The notes under the pieces: model-generated | What the model saw: only the letters and a program-made list of their open reading frames with translations | Database searches by the model: none | What the model was told of the DNA's origin: nothing | Origin: CBDFJH01 sp965198095 | Lineage (GTDB): Bacteria > Latescibacterota > UBA2968 > GCA-2709665 | Assembly: GCA_965198095.1 (NCBI GenBank) | Contig: OZ240239.1 | Location: 1,674,001 to 1,738,000 of the forward strand | DNA length: 64,000 nucleotides | Reading direction: 5' to 3' | Position numbers and translations under genes: made by a program | Shown: piece by piece, positions 17,827 to 27,089 of the stretch | How positions within the stretch are numbered: position 1 is the first letter of the stretch | Layout of the letters: the number at the start of each line of letters is the position of its first letter

Positions 17827-18663
17827 TTGTCGGAGCAATCAGGGTTGTACCGGCGGGTTGTCGCAGCAGCGGTTTTCGGTCCGATTCTGGTGGCACTGTT
17901 CTGGTTTGGCGGGATTCCTCTCATCGCCGGGCTCTGCCTTCTCTTGGCCGGCGGGACTTGGGAGTTCTACAGAATGGAGGCGCGGCGGGGGCTGCAACCC
18001 TGGACCCCGTTTGGGATTGCGGCCTCTTTGGTTTGGTGCCTTCTGGTCTTTCGCTACCGGATGGACGCCCTGTCGATGCTTTTCGCTGCGCTCCTCGTCA
18101 TCACCTCCATACCGTTCCTTTCCGAGAGACTGGAAAGGCTCTCCATCCGTCACGCGGTTTCGACCCTTCGAGGGGTTCTCTACGTCGGGTTCCTGGGAAG
18201 TTTCAGCCTCATGGTCCGGAACTTCCCCGGCCCGGGAGACGCGAACCCCAAGGCTGCCCCGGTCGCGATCATCATTCTCGTGGGCATATGGTCGACGGAC
18301 ATCGGGGCCTACTTTTCGGGTCGAATGTTCGGCCGGCATCGCCCGTTCCCGCGAATCAGTCCGGGAAAGACGGACGCAGGATTCATCGGAGGGCTGTTTT
18401 TCGGTGTGGCTGCGGTGATGGCCGGTTCGCTGATCTTCAACGTCGTTACATTCTGGATCGGCGTCGGGTTGGCGGTCCTGGTCGGGTTCGGATCGCTCGT
18501 CGGAGACCTTTTGGAGTCGATGATCAAACGTCGCGCCGGCATAAAAGACAGTTCGAATCTCATTCCCGGGCACGGCGGCATCCTGGACCGGTTCGACGGG
18601 TTCCTGTTCGTCTTTCCGCTCGTCTATCTCTATCTGTCTCTACTGCCCCAGACCCCTCCGTGA
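17827..18663 (+). CDS. cdsA: Phosphatidate cytidylyltransferase
   Basis: This integral membrane enzyme makes CDP-diacylglycerol from phosphatidate and CTP, the entry to phospholipid head-group synthesis. The 278-residue protein has about eight hydrophobic helices. The CdsA signature near the C-terminus reads SLVGDLLESMIKR, then SNLIPGHGGILDRFDG with the metal-binding Asp residues. The start is a TTG preceded by GAGGAG, 34 bp after the uppS stop, and no better in-frame ATG is available before the first helix. It is the second gene of the uppS-cdsA-dxr-rseP cluster. Confidence 0.93.
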   Translation: MSEQSGLYRRVVAAAVFGPILVALFWFGGIPLIAGLCLLLAGGTWEFYRMEARRGLQPWTPFGIAASLVWCLLVFRYRMDALSMLFAALLVITSIPFLSERLERLSIRHAVSTLRGVLYVGFLGSFSLMVRNFPGPGDANPKAAPVAIIILVGIWSTDIGAYFSGRMFGRHRPFPRISPGKTDAGFIGGLFFGVAAVMAGSLIFNVVTFWIGVGLAVLVGFGSLVGDLLESMIKRRAGIKDSSNLIPGHGGILDRFDGFLFVFPLVYLYLSLLPQTPP

Positions 18664-18703
18664 GGGGCACGAACCCGTCCCGCAGCTTTCGTGAGTAAGG
18701 CAT

Positions 18704-19858
18704 ATGGCGATTCAGGTTGCCCTCCTCGGCTCTACCGGGTCGATTGGAAGAAACAGTTTGGACGTGCTTGCGCGTCTGGGGGACAGGTTCCGGGTCGTCG
18801 GTCTGAGCGCCAAAACGAACGTGGATCTGCTTTGCGAACAGGCCTCGCGTTTTCGCGCGAAACAGGTCTGCCTGCACGAAGTTACGGCGGCGGCCGCTTC
18901 CCGATTCCGCGCGCTGGGCATAGAGGTGCTTGGCGGATCCGACGGGCTCCTGCAGCTCGCAACGGGATCAGACGTCGATCTCGTCTTGAACGGCCTCGCG
19001 GCGGGGGCGGGGCTCAGGCCTACGCTGGCTGCCATCGAGGCGCGGAAAGACGTTGCGATTGCGAACAAGGAGACGCTCGTCGTGGCGGGGCATTTCGTGA
19101 CCGACCTCGCGGCCAGGCACGGGGTCAGGTTGATCCCCCTGGACAGCGAGCTGACCCCGCTGTGGCAGACGCTCCAAGGGTCTGTCGGCGCCGACGTGAA
19201 ACGGATCCTGCTCTCGGCCTCCGGGGGTCCGTTCTTCGGGCATTCTCTCGAAGAGATGACTCGGGTGACGCCGGAAGACGCGTTGCGTCATCCTACCTGG
19301 GAGATGGGATCCAAGATCACGATCGACTCGGCCACGTTGATGAACAAGGGGTTCGAGGTCATCGAGGCCCGCTGGTTCCTGGGGCTCCCGATCGATCAGA
19401 TCGATGTCGTGATTCACAGACAGTCGATCGTACATTGCCTGATCGAGTTCGTCGACGGCGGAATGACGGCGTATCTGAGCACGCCCGACATGCGGCTGCC
19501 GATCCAGCAGGCGCTGACCCATCCCGAAAGACTGCCGACGTCCATCGCGCCTCTCGATCTGGCTCAGGTGGGCGAGTTGACCTTTTTTGCCCCCGACTTC
19601 AACCGGTTTCCCTGTCTGGGCATGGCCTACGAGGCCGCTCGGGCCGGAGGAACGGCGCCGGCCGTGCTGAACGCGGCAAACGAAATTGGCACATACGCTT
19701 TTTTGGACCGCAAGATCGGGTTTATGGACATTGCCGGCGTGATTCGGCGAACGCTGGATGCGCACCGGAATGACGCCTGCGGCGATCTGGATGCGCTCTT
19801 CGAGGCGGATCGCTGGGGCAGAGAGACGGCAAGAGGTTTTGTTTCAAAACTGGCCTGA
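18704..19858 (+). CDS. dxr: 1-deoxy-D-xylulose 5-phosphate reductoisomerase
   Basis: This enzyme carries out the second step of the non-mevalonate isoprenoid pathway and feeds the uppS product line in the same cluster. Visible motifs are the NADPH loop GSTGSIGRNSLDV at the N-terminus, ANKETLVVAG, the metal/substrate site LDSELTP, SASGGPF, and HPTWEMGSKITIDSATLMNKG. The DSE acid pair is kept. The His-Asn that usually follows it is replaced by Leu-Thr, and the Arg after GGPF is Phe, so this is a somewhat divergent member. The length of 384 residues is normal. Its 41-bp spacing from cdsA fits an operon. Confidence 0.93.
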   Translation: MAIQVALLGSTGSIGRNSLDVLARLGDRFRVVGLSAKTNVDLLCEQASRFRAKQVCLHEVTAAAASRFRALGIEVLGGSDGLLQLATGSDVDLVLNGLAAGAGLRPTLAAIEARKDVAIANKETLVVAGHFVTDLAARHGVRLIPLDSELTPLWQTLQGSVGADVKRILLSASGGPFFGHSLEEMTRVTPEDALRHPTWEMGSKITIDSATLMNKGFEVIEARWFLGLPIDQIDVVIHRQSIVHCLIEFVDGGMTAYLSTPDMRLPIQQALTHPERLPTSIAPLDLAQVGELTFFAPDFNRFPCLGMAYEAARAGGTAPAVLNAANEIGTYAFLDRKIGFMDIAGVIRRTLDAHRNDACGDLDALFEADRWGRETARGFVSKLA

Positions 19859-19906
19859 GCGCGATAGCGCGATCGTCGCTCATTCCCGGATAGGATCCTA
19901 CGAGCC

Positions 19907-21199
19907 GTGATTACTTTCATTTCGTTCGTGTTTGTGCTTGGCGTCCTCGTGTTCGTTCACGAGCTGGGGCACTTCCTCGTTGCCAAGCGGGCCGGTATCC
20001 GCGTGGAGCGGTTTTCCCTCGGGTTTCCGCCGAAGGCCTTCGGGGTCACGGTCGGCGAAACGGAGTACTGTATCTCGTGGCTCCCGATCGGCGGCTACGT
20101 GAAAGTGGCGGGTATGGACGATTTCGGGAACGGCGCGCCGCAAGGCAGGCCGTGGGAGTTCCAATCAAAGCCGATCTGGGTGAAGATGGGGGTGATGGCG
20201 GCGGGGCCCTTCATGAATTTCCTGCTCGGGTTCCTGATTATCCTGGCGGTTCGTATCGGGGCGGGCGAATACGCCTTCCTGAACTCGACTCGTATCGGCA
20301 GACTCACGGCCGAGTCTCCGTTGAAGACGGCCGACGTCCGGCCGGGCGACCGGATCATCTCGGTTTCGGGGCGGGAGGTTGAGGACTGGGCGGAGCTGAG
20401 CCAGGCGCTTGCGGACGCCCGAGGCAAGCAGGCCGTTCTGGAGGTGCTCCGGGAGGAACGCTCGTTTGTCGTCTCCGTGAGCGTTGACGCGGACGCGACG
20501 TCACTCGGGATCGATCCATTCATCCCATCGACCGCGGGCTCCGTGCTTTCTGGGCGTCCGGCGGAAACGGCCGGGCTTCTCCCGGGCGACCGGATCGTGT
20601 CCGTGGACGGCGTTCCGGTGGCCCAGTGGTGGGAGATGAGTCAAAGAATCTCCGCCCGCCCTGAGCAGGAAATCGAGATTCGGTGGCTTCGAGACGGCGT
20701 GGAATACGCGATTCAAATCACGCCGGGCGCGGAAGAGGTGCAGGGGAAGACGGTCGGGAGGATCGGCATCGGCATGTCGCGCACGCCTGTCGGGTTTGGC
20801 AAGGCGGTGCTCGGAAGCGGCAACGAGATGCTGCGATTTACGACGGCCATTTTCCTGTTCATAAAGCAGCTTCTTTCGGGGGAAGCGTCGGGGCGTGCAC
20901 TTGCAGGTCCGGTGATGATCGCGCAGATGGCGGGCGAAAGTGCCCGTCAGGGGTGGGAAGCTCTGCTCTCGTTCATGGCGCTCCTGAGCGTGAATTTGGC
21001 CATTCTCAACTTGCTTCCGATTCCGATGCTGGACGGCGGGCACTTGATGATTTTGACGGTCGAAGCGGCGATGCGGCGCCCGCTCTCCGCAAGACACAAG
21101 GAAGTCCTGCAGCGCGCGGGGTTTGCCTTTCTGCTCTTTGTGATGCTCTACGTCACGCTGGGTGACATCACGAGAATCTTCGGCTGGTTCAATCAATGA
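19907..21199 (+). CDS. rseP: RIP metalloprotease RseP (site-2 protease)
   Basis: This intramembrane zinc protease typically cleaves anti-sigma factors and signal-peptide remnants in the inner membrane. The HExxH motif is in the first transmembrane helix (FVHELGHFLVAKRAG, His18-His22), and the third ligand is in LNLLPIPMLDGGHLM near residue 380. Two PDZ domains lie between them (around GRLTAESPLKTADVRPGDRI and GRPAETAGLLPGDRIVSVDG), as in E. coli RseP. The GTG start comes 48 bp after dxr, completing the four-gene cluster. The 430-residue length is normal. Confidence 0.94.
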   Translation: MITFISFVFVLGVLVFVHELGHFLVAKRAGIRVERFSLGFPPKAFGVTVGETEYCISWLPIGGYVKVAGMDDFGNGAPQGRPWEFQSKPIWVKMGVMAAGPFMNFLLGFLIILAVRIGAGEYAFLNSTRIGRLTAESPLKTADVRPGDRIISVSGREVEDWAELSQALADARGKQAVLEVLREERSFVVSVSVDADATSLGIDPFIPSTAGSVLSGRPAETAGLLPGDRIVSVDGVPVAQWWEMSQRISARPEQEIEIRWLRDGVEYAIQITPGAEEVQGKTVGRIGIGMSRTPVGFGKAVLGSGNEMLRFTTAIFLFIKQLLSGEASGRALAGPVMIAQMAGESARQGWEALLSFMALLSVNLAILNLLPIPMLDGGHLMILTVEAAMRRPLSARHKEVLQRAGFAFLLFVMLYVTLGDITRIFGWFNQ

Positions 21200-21606
21200 C
21201 GCAACGTGTCGACTGCTGATCCTCGCTTCTTCTTTTCCTTCTCGGCGCGCAGTCTCTCGTCCAGGTTTCCGAGGACCGCCTCCCAACTCTCCTTAAGATC
21301 GATTTCGCGTTCCAAGTCATCCCGAGTCACGCCGAATCGCTCGAAGAGCCTGTCTCTCTCCGCGGCCAGGCTGTCCGGACGACCGGCGTATCTCTCCTGA
21401 AGCTGGATCGCCTCCCAGACCAGGTCTGCCAGCTGGTGATCGGAGAGACCGTCCCCGGGCGGAGCGGGTTCGCCGCACCCGTTCGCGACCCACGTCAGAA
21501 GGAGAACCAAAAGGGCCCATAGCGAAACCGGGGCCCTGCGGGGGCGTGCCGCACGCGACCGGATTCGGAACGTTGATTCGGGCGGACGATCCACGGTTCT
21601 TGTCAC
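21193..21606 (-). CDS. Predicted small lipoprotein, unknown function
   Basis: The 137-residue protein has a basic N-terminus, one hydrophobic stretch (VSLWALLVLLLTWVANGC) ending at a Cys in a degenerate lipobox (ANGC), a short proline/glycine linker and an acidic, charged helical region to the end. This fits a lipid-anchored periplasmic helper. No family was recognised. Its 3' end overlaps the rseP stop by 7 bp on the opposite strand. The long Arg/Pro-rich N-terminus suggests the true start may be internal, but no clear alternative start is visible. Confidence 0.55.
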   Translation of the reverse strand: MTRTVDRPPESTFRIRSRAARPRRAPVSLWALLVLLLTWVANGCGEPAPPGDGLSDHQLADLVWEAIQLQERYAGRPDSLAAERDRLFERFGVTRDDLEREIDLKESWEAVLGNLDERLRAEKEKKKRGSAVDTLRH

Positions 21607-21830
21607 TCCAGCGGCGGTCCAGGGGTTGCGCGCGGACGTTTCGTCGTCGATGCGTTCCGGGGCGATCTGTCCAGGCGGCTGAAGTTCCCGGTCGCGCGGG
21701 CGACGGATCGCGATGAGACAGGGCTGGAGATGCGCGCCGACCAGGAGAGACGGATGTCTGGGCGCCTTGTTCGCGCCCGGTCATTTGTCTAGATTTGAAA
21801 CGCCGCGCCCCGGCGGCTCAAAGGGTATGC

Positions 21831-23057
21831 ATGCTGTTTAATTTAACGGTTGACGAGGGAGGGAAAAACAGAATTTCGGGCCCTCGAAAGATCATTCACC
21901 TCGATCTGGACGCCTTCTTTTGCGCGGTTGAGGAACAATACACGCCCTCGCTGAGGGACAAACCGTTCGCGGTCGGCGGACGTCCCGAAGACCGCGGGGT
22001 CGTGGCCTCCTGCTCGTACGCCGCCCGAACGCATGGGGTTCATTCCGCGATGCCCATGGCCCGCGCCGTCAAGCTCTGTCCGGGTCTGGTCATCGTTTCG
22101 AGCCGACACGGCGACTACGAAAGGATCTCCAACGAGGTGATGCGAACGCTCACGAACCTGACGCCACTCGTCGAACAGGTATCGATCGATGAAGCCTTCC
22201 TGGATGTCTCCTCGAGTCACAAGTCGGGCGCAGGAATCGCCCGGGACCTCCAGAACTCGATCCTGGAAACGTTCAAGCTGCCGAATTCCCTCGGCGTTGC
22301 CTCGAACAAGAGGGTCGCGAAGATCGCCAACAACATCGGTAAATCGGCCGCGAAGACGGCCGGTCCCCCGAACGCGATCATGGTCGTCCCCCCCGGACAG
22401 GAGGCCGCCTTCCTGGCGCCACTGCCGGTTCGCGCCCTTTGGGGCGTCGGGCCGAAGACGGCCGACCTTCTGAAGGGGCGGGGCATTCGAATCGTCCAGG
22501 ATCTGCTCGAAGTCTCCGAAGCGGAGCTCGTCCGGGTTCTCGGCGTCTACGGAAGCAGCTTGAAACAGCACGCGCGAGGGATCGACGACAGCGTGGTGGA
22601 AGCCGATAGAGAGACTCGATCGGTGAGCAAGGAGACGACTTTTGCTCAGGATGTAGGCGATCCTGAAGTCCTGCACGCAACGCTGCGCTCACTCTCCGAA
22701 GGTGTGGGCCGAGGGCTCCGAAATGAAGGTCTGACCTGCCGCACGATCTCTCTGAAGTATCGCCTTCCCGATTTCTCGACGCTTTCCCGGCAAATGACTC
22801 TGAAAACGCCGACGAACCTCGACACCCCGATCTACGACTGTGTCAAGCAGCTCCTCAAGCAGGTATGGCATCCGGACCAGAGGGTCCGTCTGCTGGGCGT
22901 GAGCGCGAGCCGGCTCGGCCCCGAGGAACGCCAGCTGACGCTTTGGGAGTCGGACGCGGAGAGGGATGAACGACTTCAGAAGACCCTGGACTCGCTGAGG
23001 GACAAGTTCGGGTTTTCCGCGGTTCGGTGGGGAAAGTCGCTGAAGGGAGAGGATTGA
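21831..23057 (+). CDS. dinB: DNA polymerase IV (Y-family)
   Basis: This translesion polymerase shows the Y-family motifs. The first metal site with its aromatic steric gate is IIHLDLDAFFCAVEEQ, followed by GVVASCSYAARTHGVHSAMP. The catalytic acids are in VSIDEAFLDVS near residue 125. Helix-hairpin-helix segments follow (ALWGVGPKTADLLKGRGI), then the little-finger domain. The ATG at 21831 is preferred with an AAAGGG upstream; a TTG 12 codons earlier is open. It gives 408 residues, slightly longer than E. coli DinB. It runs convergently into polA. No LexA-like box was recognised upstream. Confidence 0.92.
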   Translation: MLFNLTVDEGGKNRISGPRKIIHLDLDAFFCAVEEQYTPSLRDKPFAVGGRPEDRGVVASCSYAARTHGVHSAMPMARAVKLCPGLVIVSSRHGDYERISNEVMRTLTNLTPLVEQVSIDEAFLDVSSSHKSGAGIARDLQNSILETFKLPNSLGVASNKRVAKIANNIGKSAAKTAGPPNAIMVVPPGQEAAFLAPLPVRALWGVGPKTADLLKGRGIRIVQDLLEVSEAELVRVLGVYGSSLKQHARGIDDSVVEADRETRSVSKETTFAQDVGDPEVLHATLRSLSEGVGRGLRNEGLTCRTISLKYRLPDFSTLSRQMTLKTPTNLDTPIYDCVKQLLKQVWHPDQRVRLLGVSASRLGPEERQLTLWESDAERDERLQKTLDSLRDKFGFSAVRWGKSLKGED

Positions 23058-23068
23058 TCGCCGGCCCG

Positions 23069-25810
23069 TCAGTGCGCGTCCAGCCAGTTTTCCCCGAAAC
23101 CGACCTCCACGACGATCGGGACCTTCATCGGGATCGCGGTCAACATCGCCTCTTTGACCAGGCCGGGCACGACATCGGCTTCGCTCCGGTGCAGATCGAA
23201 GACGAGCTCGTCGTGTACCTGGAGCAGCATCTTGGTTTTCAGGTCGCGCTCCTGAAAGGCCCCGTGGATCTTGATCATCGCGATCTTGATCATGTCCGCG
23301 GCCGTGCCCTGTATGGGCGAGTTGATGGCGTTGCGCTCGGCCGCCTTCCGGGCGATCGCGTTGCGTGAATGGATATCCGGAAGGTAGCGGCGGCGGCCCG
23401 TGATGGTTTCCACGTAGCCGTTCTCCCGCGCAAACTCGATCGTCCGGTCCATGTAGTCCCTGACGCCGGGATATTGCTCAAAGTACTGATCGATCAGGCT
23501 CGCCCCTTCCACCCGGCTGACGTCCAACCGGTCCGCCAACCCGAAGGCGGAGATTCCGTAGATGATGCCGAAGTTGACCGTTTTGGCCTTTCGTCGCATT
23601 TCGGGCGTCAGGTCCGCCTCATCCACGCCGTAGATCTTCATGCCGGTCGTGTTGTGGATATCCTCTTCGTTTTGAAACCCCTGCAGCATCCCTTCGTCGC
23701 CGCTCAGCTCGGCGGAGATCCGCAGTTCTATCTGTGAATAGTCCGCGGACATGAGCAGATAACCCTCCTGGGACACAAACGCCTTGCGAATCTCACGGCC
23801 CTGCTCGCCCCGAATCGGAATGTTCTGAAGGTTGGGGTTGCTGGACTGCATCCGCCCGGTTGCGGTGACGGCCTGCTCGTACGTCGTATGGACGCGACCG
23901 GTCTCGGAAAAGACAGATCCCGGCAACGTGTCCAGGTAAGTTGATTTCAGCTTCGTGGATTCCCGGTACTGAAGCACTTTCCGGGCAATCTCATGCCGGT
24001 TGGCCAGACGGGTCAGCACCCTTTCATTCGTCTGATACTGTTTGGTCTTCTGCGTCCGCCTCGCGTGCGGGTCGAGTTTGAGCTTCTCGAAGAAAATGGT
24101 GCCCATCTGCTTGGGCGAGTTCAGATTGAACGCCTCGCCCGAAAGTTCGAAAATCCTTCCCGCCGTCCGATCGATCTCACGCCCCAACGCCTCCGAGAGG
24201 ATTTCCAGCACCTCCACGTCGAGACGTATTCCGTGGTACTCCATGTCGACGAGAACCGGGATCAGAGGACTTTCCACTTCACTGAAGACCTTCTTCTGGT
24301 TCGTCTCGTCCAGCCTGGATCGCAGCACGCCCCAAAGCTGGAACGTAATGTCTGCATCTTCCGCGGCATATTCCGCCACCCGTTCGGCGGAGACATCCCG
24401 CATGCTCAACTGGTCTTTCCCTTTCTCACCGATCAGGTCCGAGATGGGCATCGGCCGATATCGGAGCAGGGCCTGGGAAAGGGCGTCCAGATTCCGGCGG
24501 AGGTTGGGAACGGCCAGATGCGCCGCCACCAGCGTGTCGTAGAGGGGCCCTTCCACGCGGTGGCCGTGCCACCTCAAGACGCTCAAATCGAACTTGAGAT
24601 TGTGTCCGATCTTGGCGATGTCCGGGTCCGTAAAGACCCCGTGAAACGCCTCGAGCATCCTGATCGCGCCCTCTCGATCTTCTGGAAGCGGCACGTAGAA
24701 GCCGGAATGGGGCTTGAAAGAGAACGCAAGACCGACCAGACCGCACGCCTTCGCGTCCAGCTTCGTGGTCTCGATGTCGAAGCAGAACGCCTTCTGTTCG
24801 GACAGCGCTTTGATCAGATCTTCCCGCTTCTCTTTCGAGTCCGCGAGCCTGTAGTCGTGGGGCGTATCCCGAATCGTTCTGAGTTTATTCCCGGCTTCTT
24901 CCCCTACCGAAGCAGGGTCCGCGTCGAAGTCGTCTTTGAACAACCGCTTCCCCAGCGCGTTGAATTCGAGTTCCCTGAAGAGGGCCTTCAAAGCCGCCTC
25001 GTTCCAGCGCTTCAGCTCGAGATCGCTCGGCTTGACTTCCAGGGGCACCTGTCTTTCGATCGTCACCAGGCGCTTGGACAGGAGCGCCTGGTCGCGGTGG
25101 AGAGACAGGTTCTCCTTCTGTCTCCCTTTCAGGCAGTCGAGGTGATTCAGCAGATTCTCCACCGTTCCGTAGTCTGCAATCAGCTTTTGCGCCGTTTTTT
25201 CCCCGATACCCGGGACGCCGGGAACGTTGTCGCTGGCGTCGCCCGTCAGGCCGAGGATGTCGACGACCTGCTGAACGCTGCCGATCTTCCACCGCTCCAG
25301 AATCTGTTCCGTGCCCAGGATATCCATGCCGCCGCTCGTTCGACCCGGCCTGCAGAGGACCGTTTTCTCAGAGACGAGTTGTCCGAAGTCTTTGTCAGGC
25401 GTCACGATGAAGGTGCGAAAATCCTCCGCTTCAGCCTGCTCGGCCAGCGTGCCGATGACGTCGTCCGCCTCCCATCCCGGAATTCTGATCACGTCCATGT
25501 TGAAGGCGTCGCAGAGCCTGAAGAGGTATGGCATCGCCGCGCTCAGGTCTTCGGGCATGGCGTCGCGCTGGGCTTTGTATTCCGGATAAATGCGATGACG
25601 GTGGGTGGGCTCGGGGGTGTCGAAGACGACGGCCAGATGGGTCGGTTTGGCGTTCCGCACGATGTCCAGGAGGGTATTCGTGAAGACAAAGACGGCCGCC
25701 GTGTTCATACCGGTGGACGTCGTGGGCGGGTTTCTGAGCATGGCGTAGTGGCTTCGATAGGCCAGCGCCATCCCGTCCAGAAGAAACAGTTTTTTTACCG
25801 GATCAGACAT
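23069..25810 (-). CDS. polA: DNA polymerase I
   Basis: A full three-domain enzyme of 913 residues. The 5'-3' flap exonuclease is N-terminal (GWEADDVIGTLAEQ, TPDKDFGQLV, GLTGDASDNVPGVPGIGEKT). The 3'-5' proofreading domain retains all DEDD residues (FDIETTKLD near 340, GHNLKFDLSVL, YAAEDADIT), unlike Bacillus or Thermus Pol I. The C-terminal polymerase has motif A (SADYSQIELRI), the O-helix RRKAKTVNFGIIYG with Phe at the sugar-selection position, and motif C (LLQVHDELVFDL). It should process Okazaki fragments and fill repair gaps. It stands convergent with dinB. Confidence 0.96.
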   Translation of the reverse strand: MSDPVKKLFLLDGMALAYRSHYAMLRNPPTTSTGMNTAAVFVFTNTLLDIVRNAKPTHLAVVFDTPEPTHRHRIYPEYKAQRDAMPEDLSAAMPYLFRLCDAFNMDVIRIPGWEADDVIGTLAEQAEAEDFRTFIVTPDKDFGQLVSEKTVLCRPGRTSGGMDILGTEQILERWKIGSVQQVVDILGLTGDASDNVPGVPGIGEKTAQKLIADYGTVENLLNHLDCLKGRQKENLSLHRDQALLSKRLVTIERQVPLEVKPSDLELKRWNEAALKALFRELEFNALGKRLFKDDFDADPASVGEEAGNKLRTIRDTPHDYRLADSKEKREDLIKALSEQKAFCFDIETTKLDAKACGLVGLAFSFKPHSGFYVPLPEDREGAIRMLEAFHGVFTDPDIAKIGHNLKFDLSVLRWHGHRVEGPLYDTLVAAHLAVPNLRRNLDALSQALLRYRPMPISDLIGEKGKDQLSMRDVSAERVAEYAAEDADITFQLWGVLRSRLDETNQKKVFSEVESPLIPVLVDMEYHGIRLDVEVLEILSEALGREIDRTAGRIFELSGEAFNLNSPKQMGTIFFEKLKLDPHARRTQKTKQYQTNERVLTRLANRHEIARKVLQYRESTKLKSTYLDTLPGSVFSETGRVHTTYEQAVTATGRMQSSNPNLQNIPIRGEQGREIRKAFVSQEGYLLMSADYSQIELRISAELSGDEGMLQGFQNEEDIHNTTGMKIYGVDEADLTPEMRRKAKTVNFGIIYGISAFGLADRLDVSRVEGASLIDQYFEQYPGVRDYMDRTIEFARENGYVETITGRRRYLPDIHSRNAIARKAAERNAINSPIQGTAADMIKIAMIKIHGAFQERDLKTKMLLQVHDELVFDLHRSEADVVPGLVKEAMLTAIPMKVPIVVEVGFGENWLDAH

Positions 25811-25942
25811 CAGTCCATTCGACTTCCTGCAGGTTTGAAACCGGTCGTGGCGGTGGACGAGGAAGCCGGCCTTCGAACGTCCGGCGCCGACGGAAGCGTC
25901 CCCCGGGTTCTCTCGTGAGTACCGGGCTTTGCGAAGATCGGA

Positions 25943-26413
25943 CTACGCCGAACCCATCTGGCATACTTTGTCGAATTCGTCACGGGTCACCGGTTGGACG
26001 GACAGACGCTGCCCCCGCTGCACGACTTTCATGTCTTTCAATTCCGGCGTCGCCTTCAACTCTCGAAGCGATACGAACCGTTTGAATGCCTGCTTCCATC
26101 GGACTTCGACCATGAACCAGATCGGTTTGTCTTTCGTCGACCGCGGATCGAAATGTTTGTCATTCGGATCCCAGGCCGTGTGGTCCGGGTAGGCTTCCTT
26201 GACGACCTCGGCAATCCCGACGACGCCGGGCGGGTTGCAGTTGGAGTGATAAAACAGGACGAGGTCTCCATTTTTCATCTCATTGCGCATGAAGTTTCTG
26301 GCCTGATAGTTGCGCACCCCGTCCCAGTAGGCCGTCGAGTCGGGCTCCGATTTGAGGTCATCGAAAGAGAACTCGTCCGGTTCTGATTTCATGAGCCAGT
26401 ATTTTTTCGGCAT
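25943..26413 (-). CDS. EVE-domain (PUA-like) protein
   Basis: From the ATG at 26411-26413 the protein is 156 residues and starts PKKYWLMKSEPDEFSFDDL, the hallmark of EVE/thymocyte nuclear protein 1 proteins. YWDGVRNYQARNFMR and GDLVLFYHSNCNPPGVVGIAEV complete the pocket that recognises modified bases. Known relatives bind modified cytosines or act near RNA-modification genes; the ligand here is unknown. The start is chosen because GAGGAGG lies nine bases upstream, although the frame is open for 25 more codons. It is 132 bp upstream of polA on the same strand. Confidence 0.88.
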   Translation of the reverse strand: MPKKYWLMKSEPDEFSFDDLKSEPDSTAYWDGVRNYQARNFMRNEMKNGDLVLFYHSNCNPPGVVGIAEVVKEAYPDHTAWDPNDKHFDPRSTKDKPIWFMVEVRWKQAFKRFVSLRELKATPELKDMKVVQRGQRLSVQPVTRDEFDKVCQMGSA

Positions 26414-26689
26414 CTTGCGTGGCCTCCTCATGACCTTGAGGGTCGGCGACTTCCGGGACTCAGACCGTCGGATCAGACCCCTGAGCACGGGGTGGACCGG
26501 CGGATTTCCCGAATCGATCAGGCAGGAAATCCTGCGGTCCGAAAGAGATGGCCGGGCTCCGGCGGATCCGTAAGACTGTGTTAATAATATCGCGAGGAAG
26601 GCGGGACATCAAGAGAAAATCCGGATCGAGGCGGCGTCGCCGGAGTGGATGCCTGTTTGCTTCTGTTGCTTTCGGTCTCAAAATCCGTA

Positions 26690-26810
26690 GGTTAATAATT
26701 CATAAATTTGCTGAAAAAATTTCCATCGTCTTATGTAGAACAATCCGTTTTTGGTGCAATAACTGGAAAGCCGAGTATTTACGCAAATTTTTCAGATTTA
26801 TTCGGGGCCA
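26690..26810 (+). repeat. Left arm of a miniature-element relative
   Basis: From TTAATAATTCATAAATTTGC to about 26810 the sequence closely matches 58733-58860, including TGGTGCAATAACTGGAAAGC and AGTATTTACGCA. The matching right arm lies at 28401-28457. Between the arms are about 260 bp of GC-rich DNA (26811-27071, no gene recognised), a hairpin and an IS481-type element. The preceding stretch 26489-26689 also shows no gene. Confidence 0.7.
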
Positions 26811-27089
26811 GATGTCATCGGGGCCGTGGCGTTTCGGCTCTCTGGCTGCGTCGGTGTTTCTCCTCCCCAGGGGTTAGGGCCCTCTGTGGGACGGGGTCGG
26901 GTGCGGGGGCGGATGTGGGGGCGAATGGAAATTCGCGGCGTGGGGGCGGGTCCCGCAGTGGGCATAAGGCGGGGGGAGGAGTTCATTCCTTTCGCGGTGC
27001 CAGTTGCTTCCAGTGAGGTTGAGTCGCCACGGCCCGAGCCTCCCCGGCGTTTGAGGGGAGCCCTTCTTTTGTCTACTTTTCTTGGGCGG

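Noticed and set aside
23993..25918. Very long plus-strand open frame opposite polA
   Set aside because: The frame mirrors polA codons on the other strand, has no family motifs and no ribosome site. It is a composition effect in GC-rich DNA.
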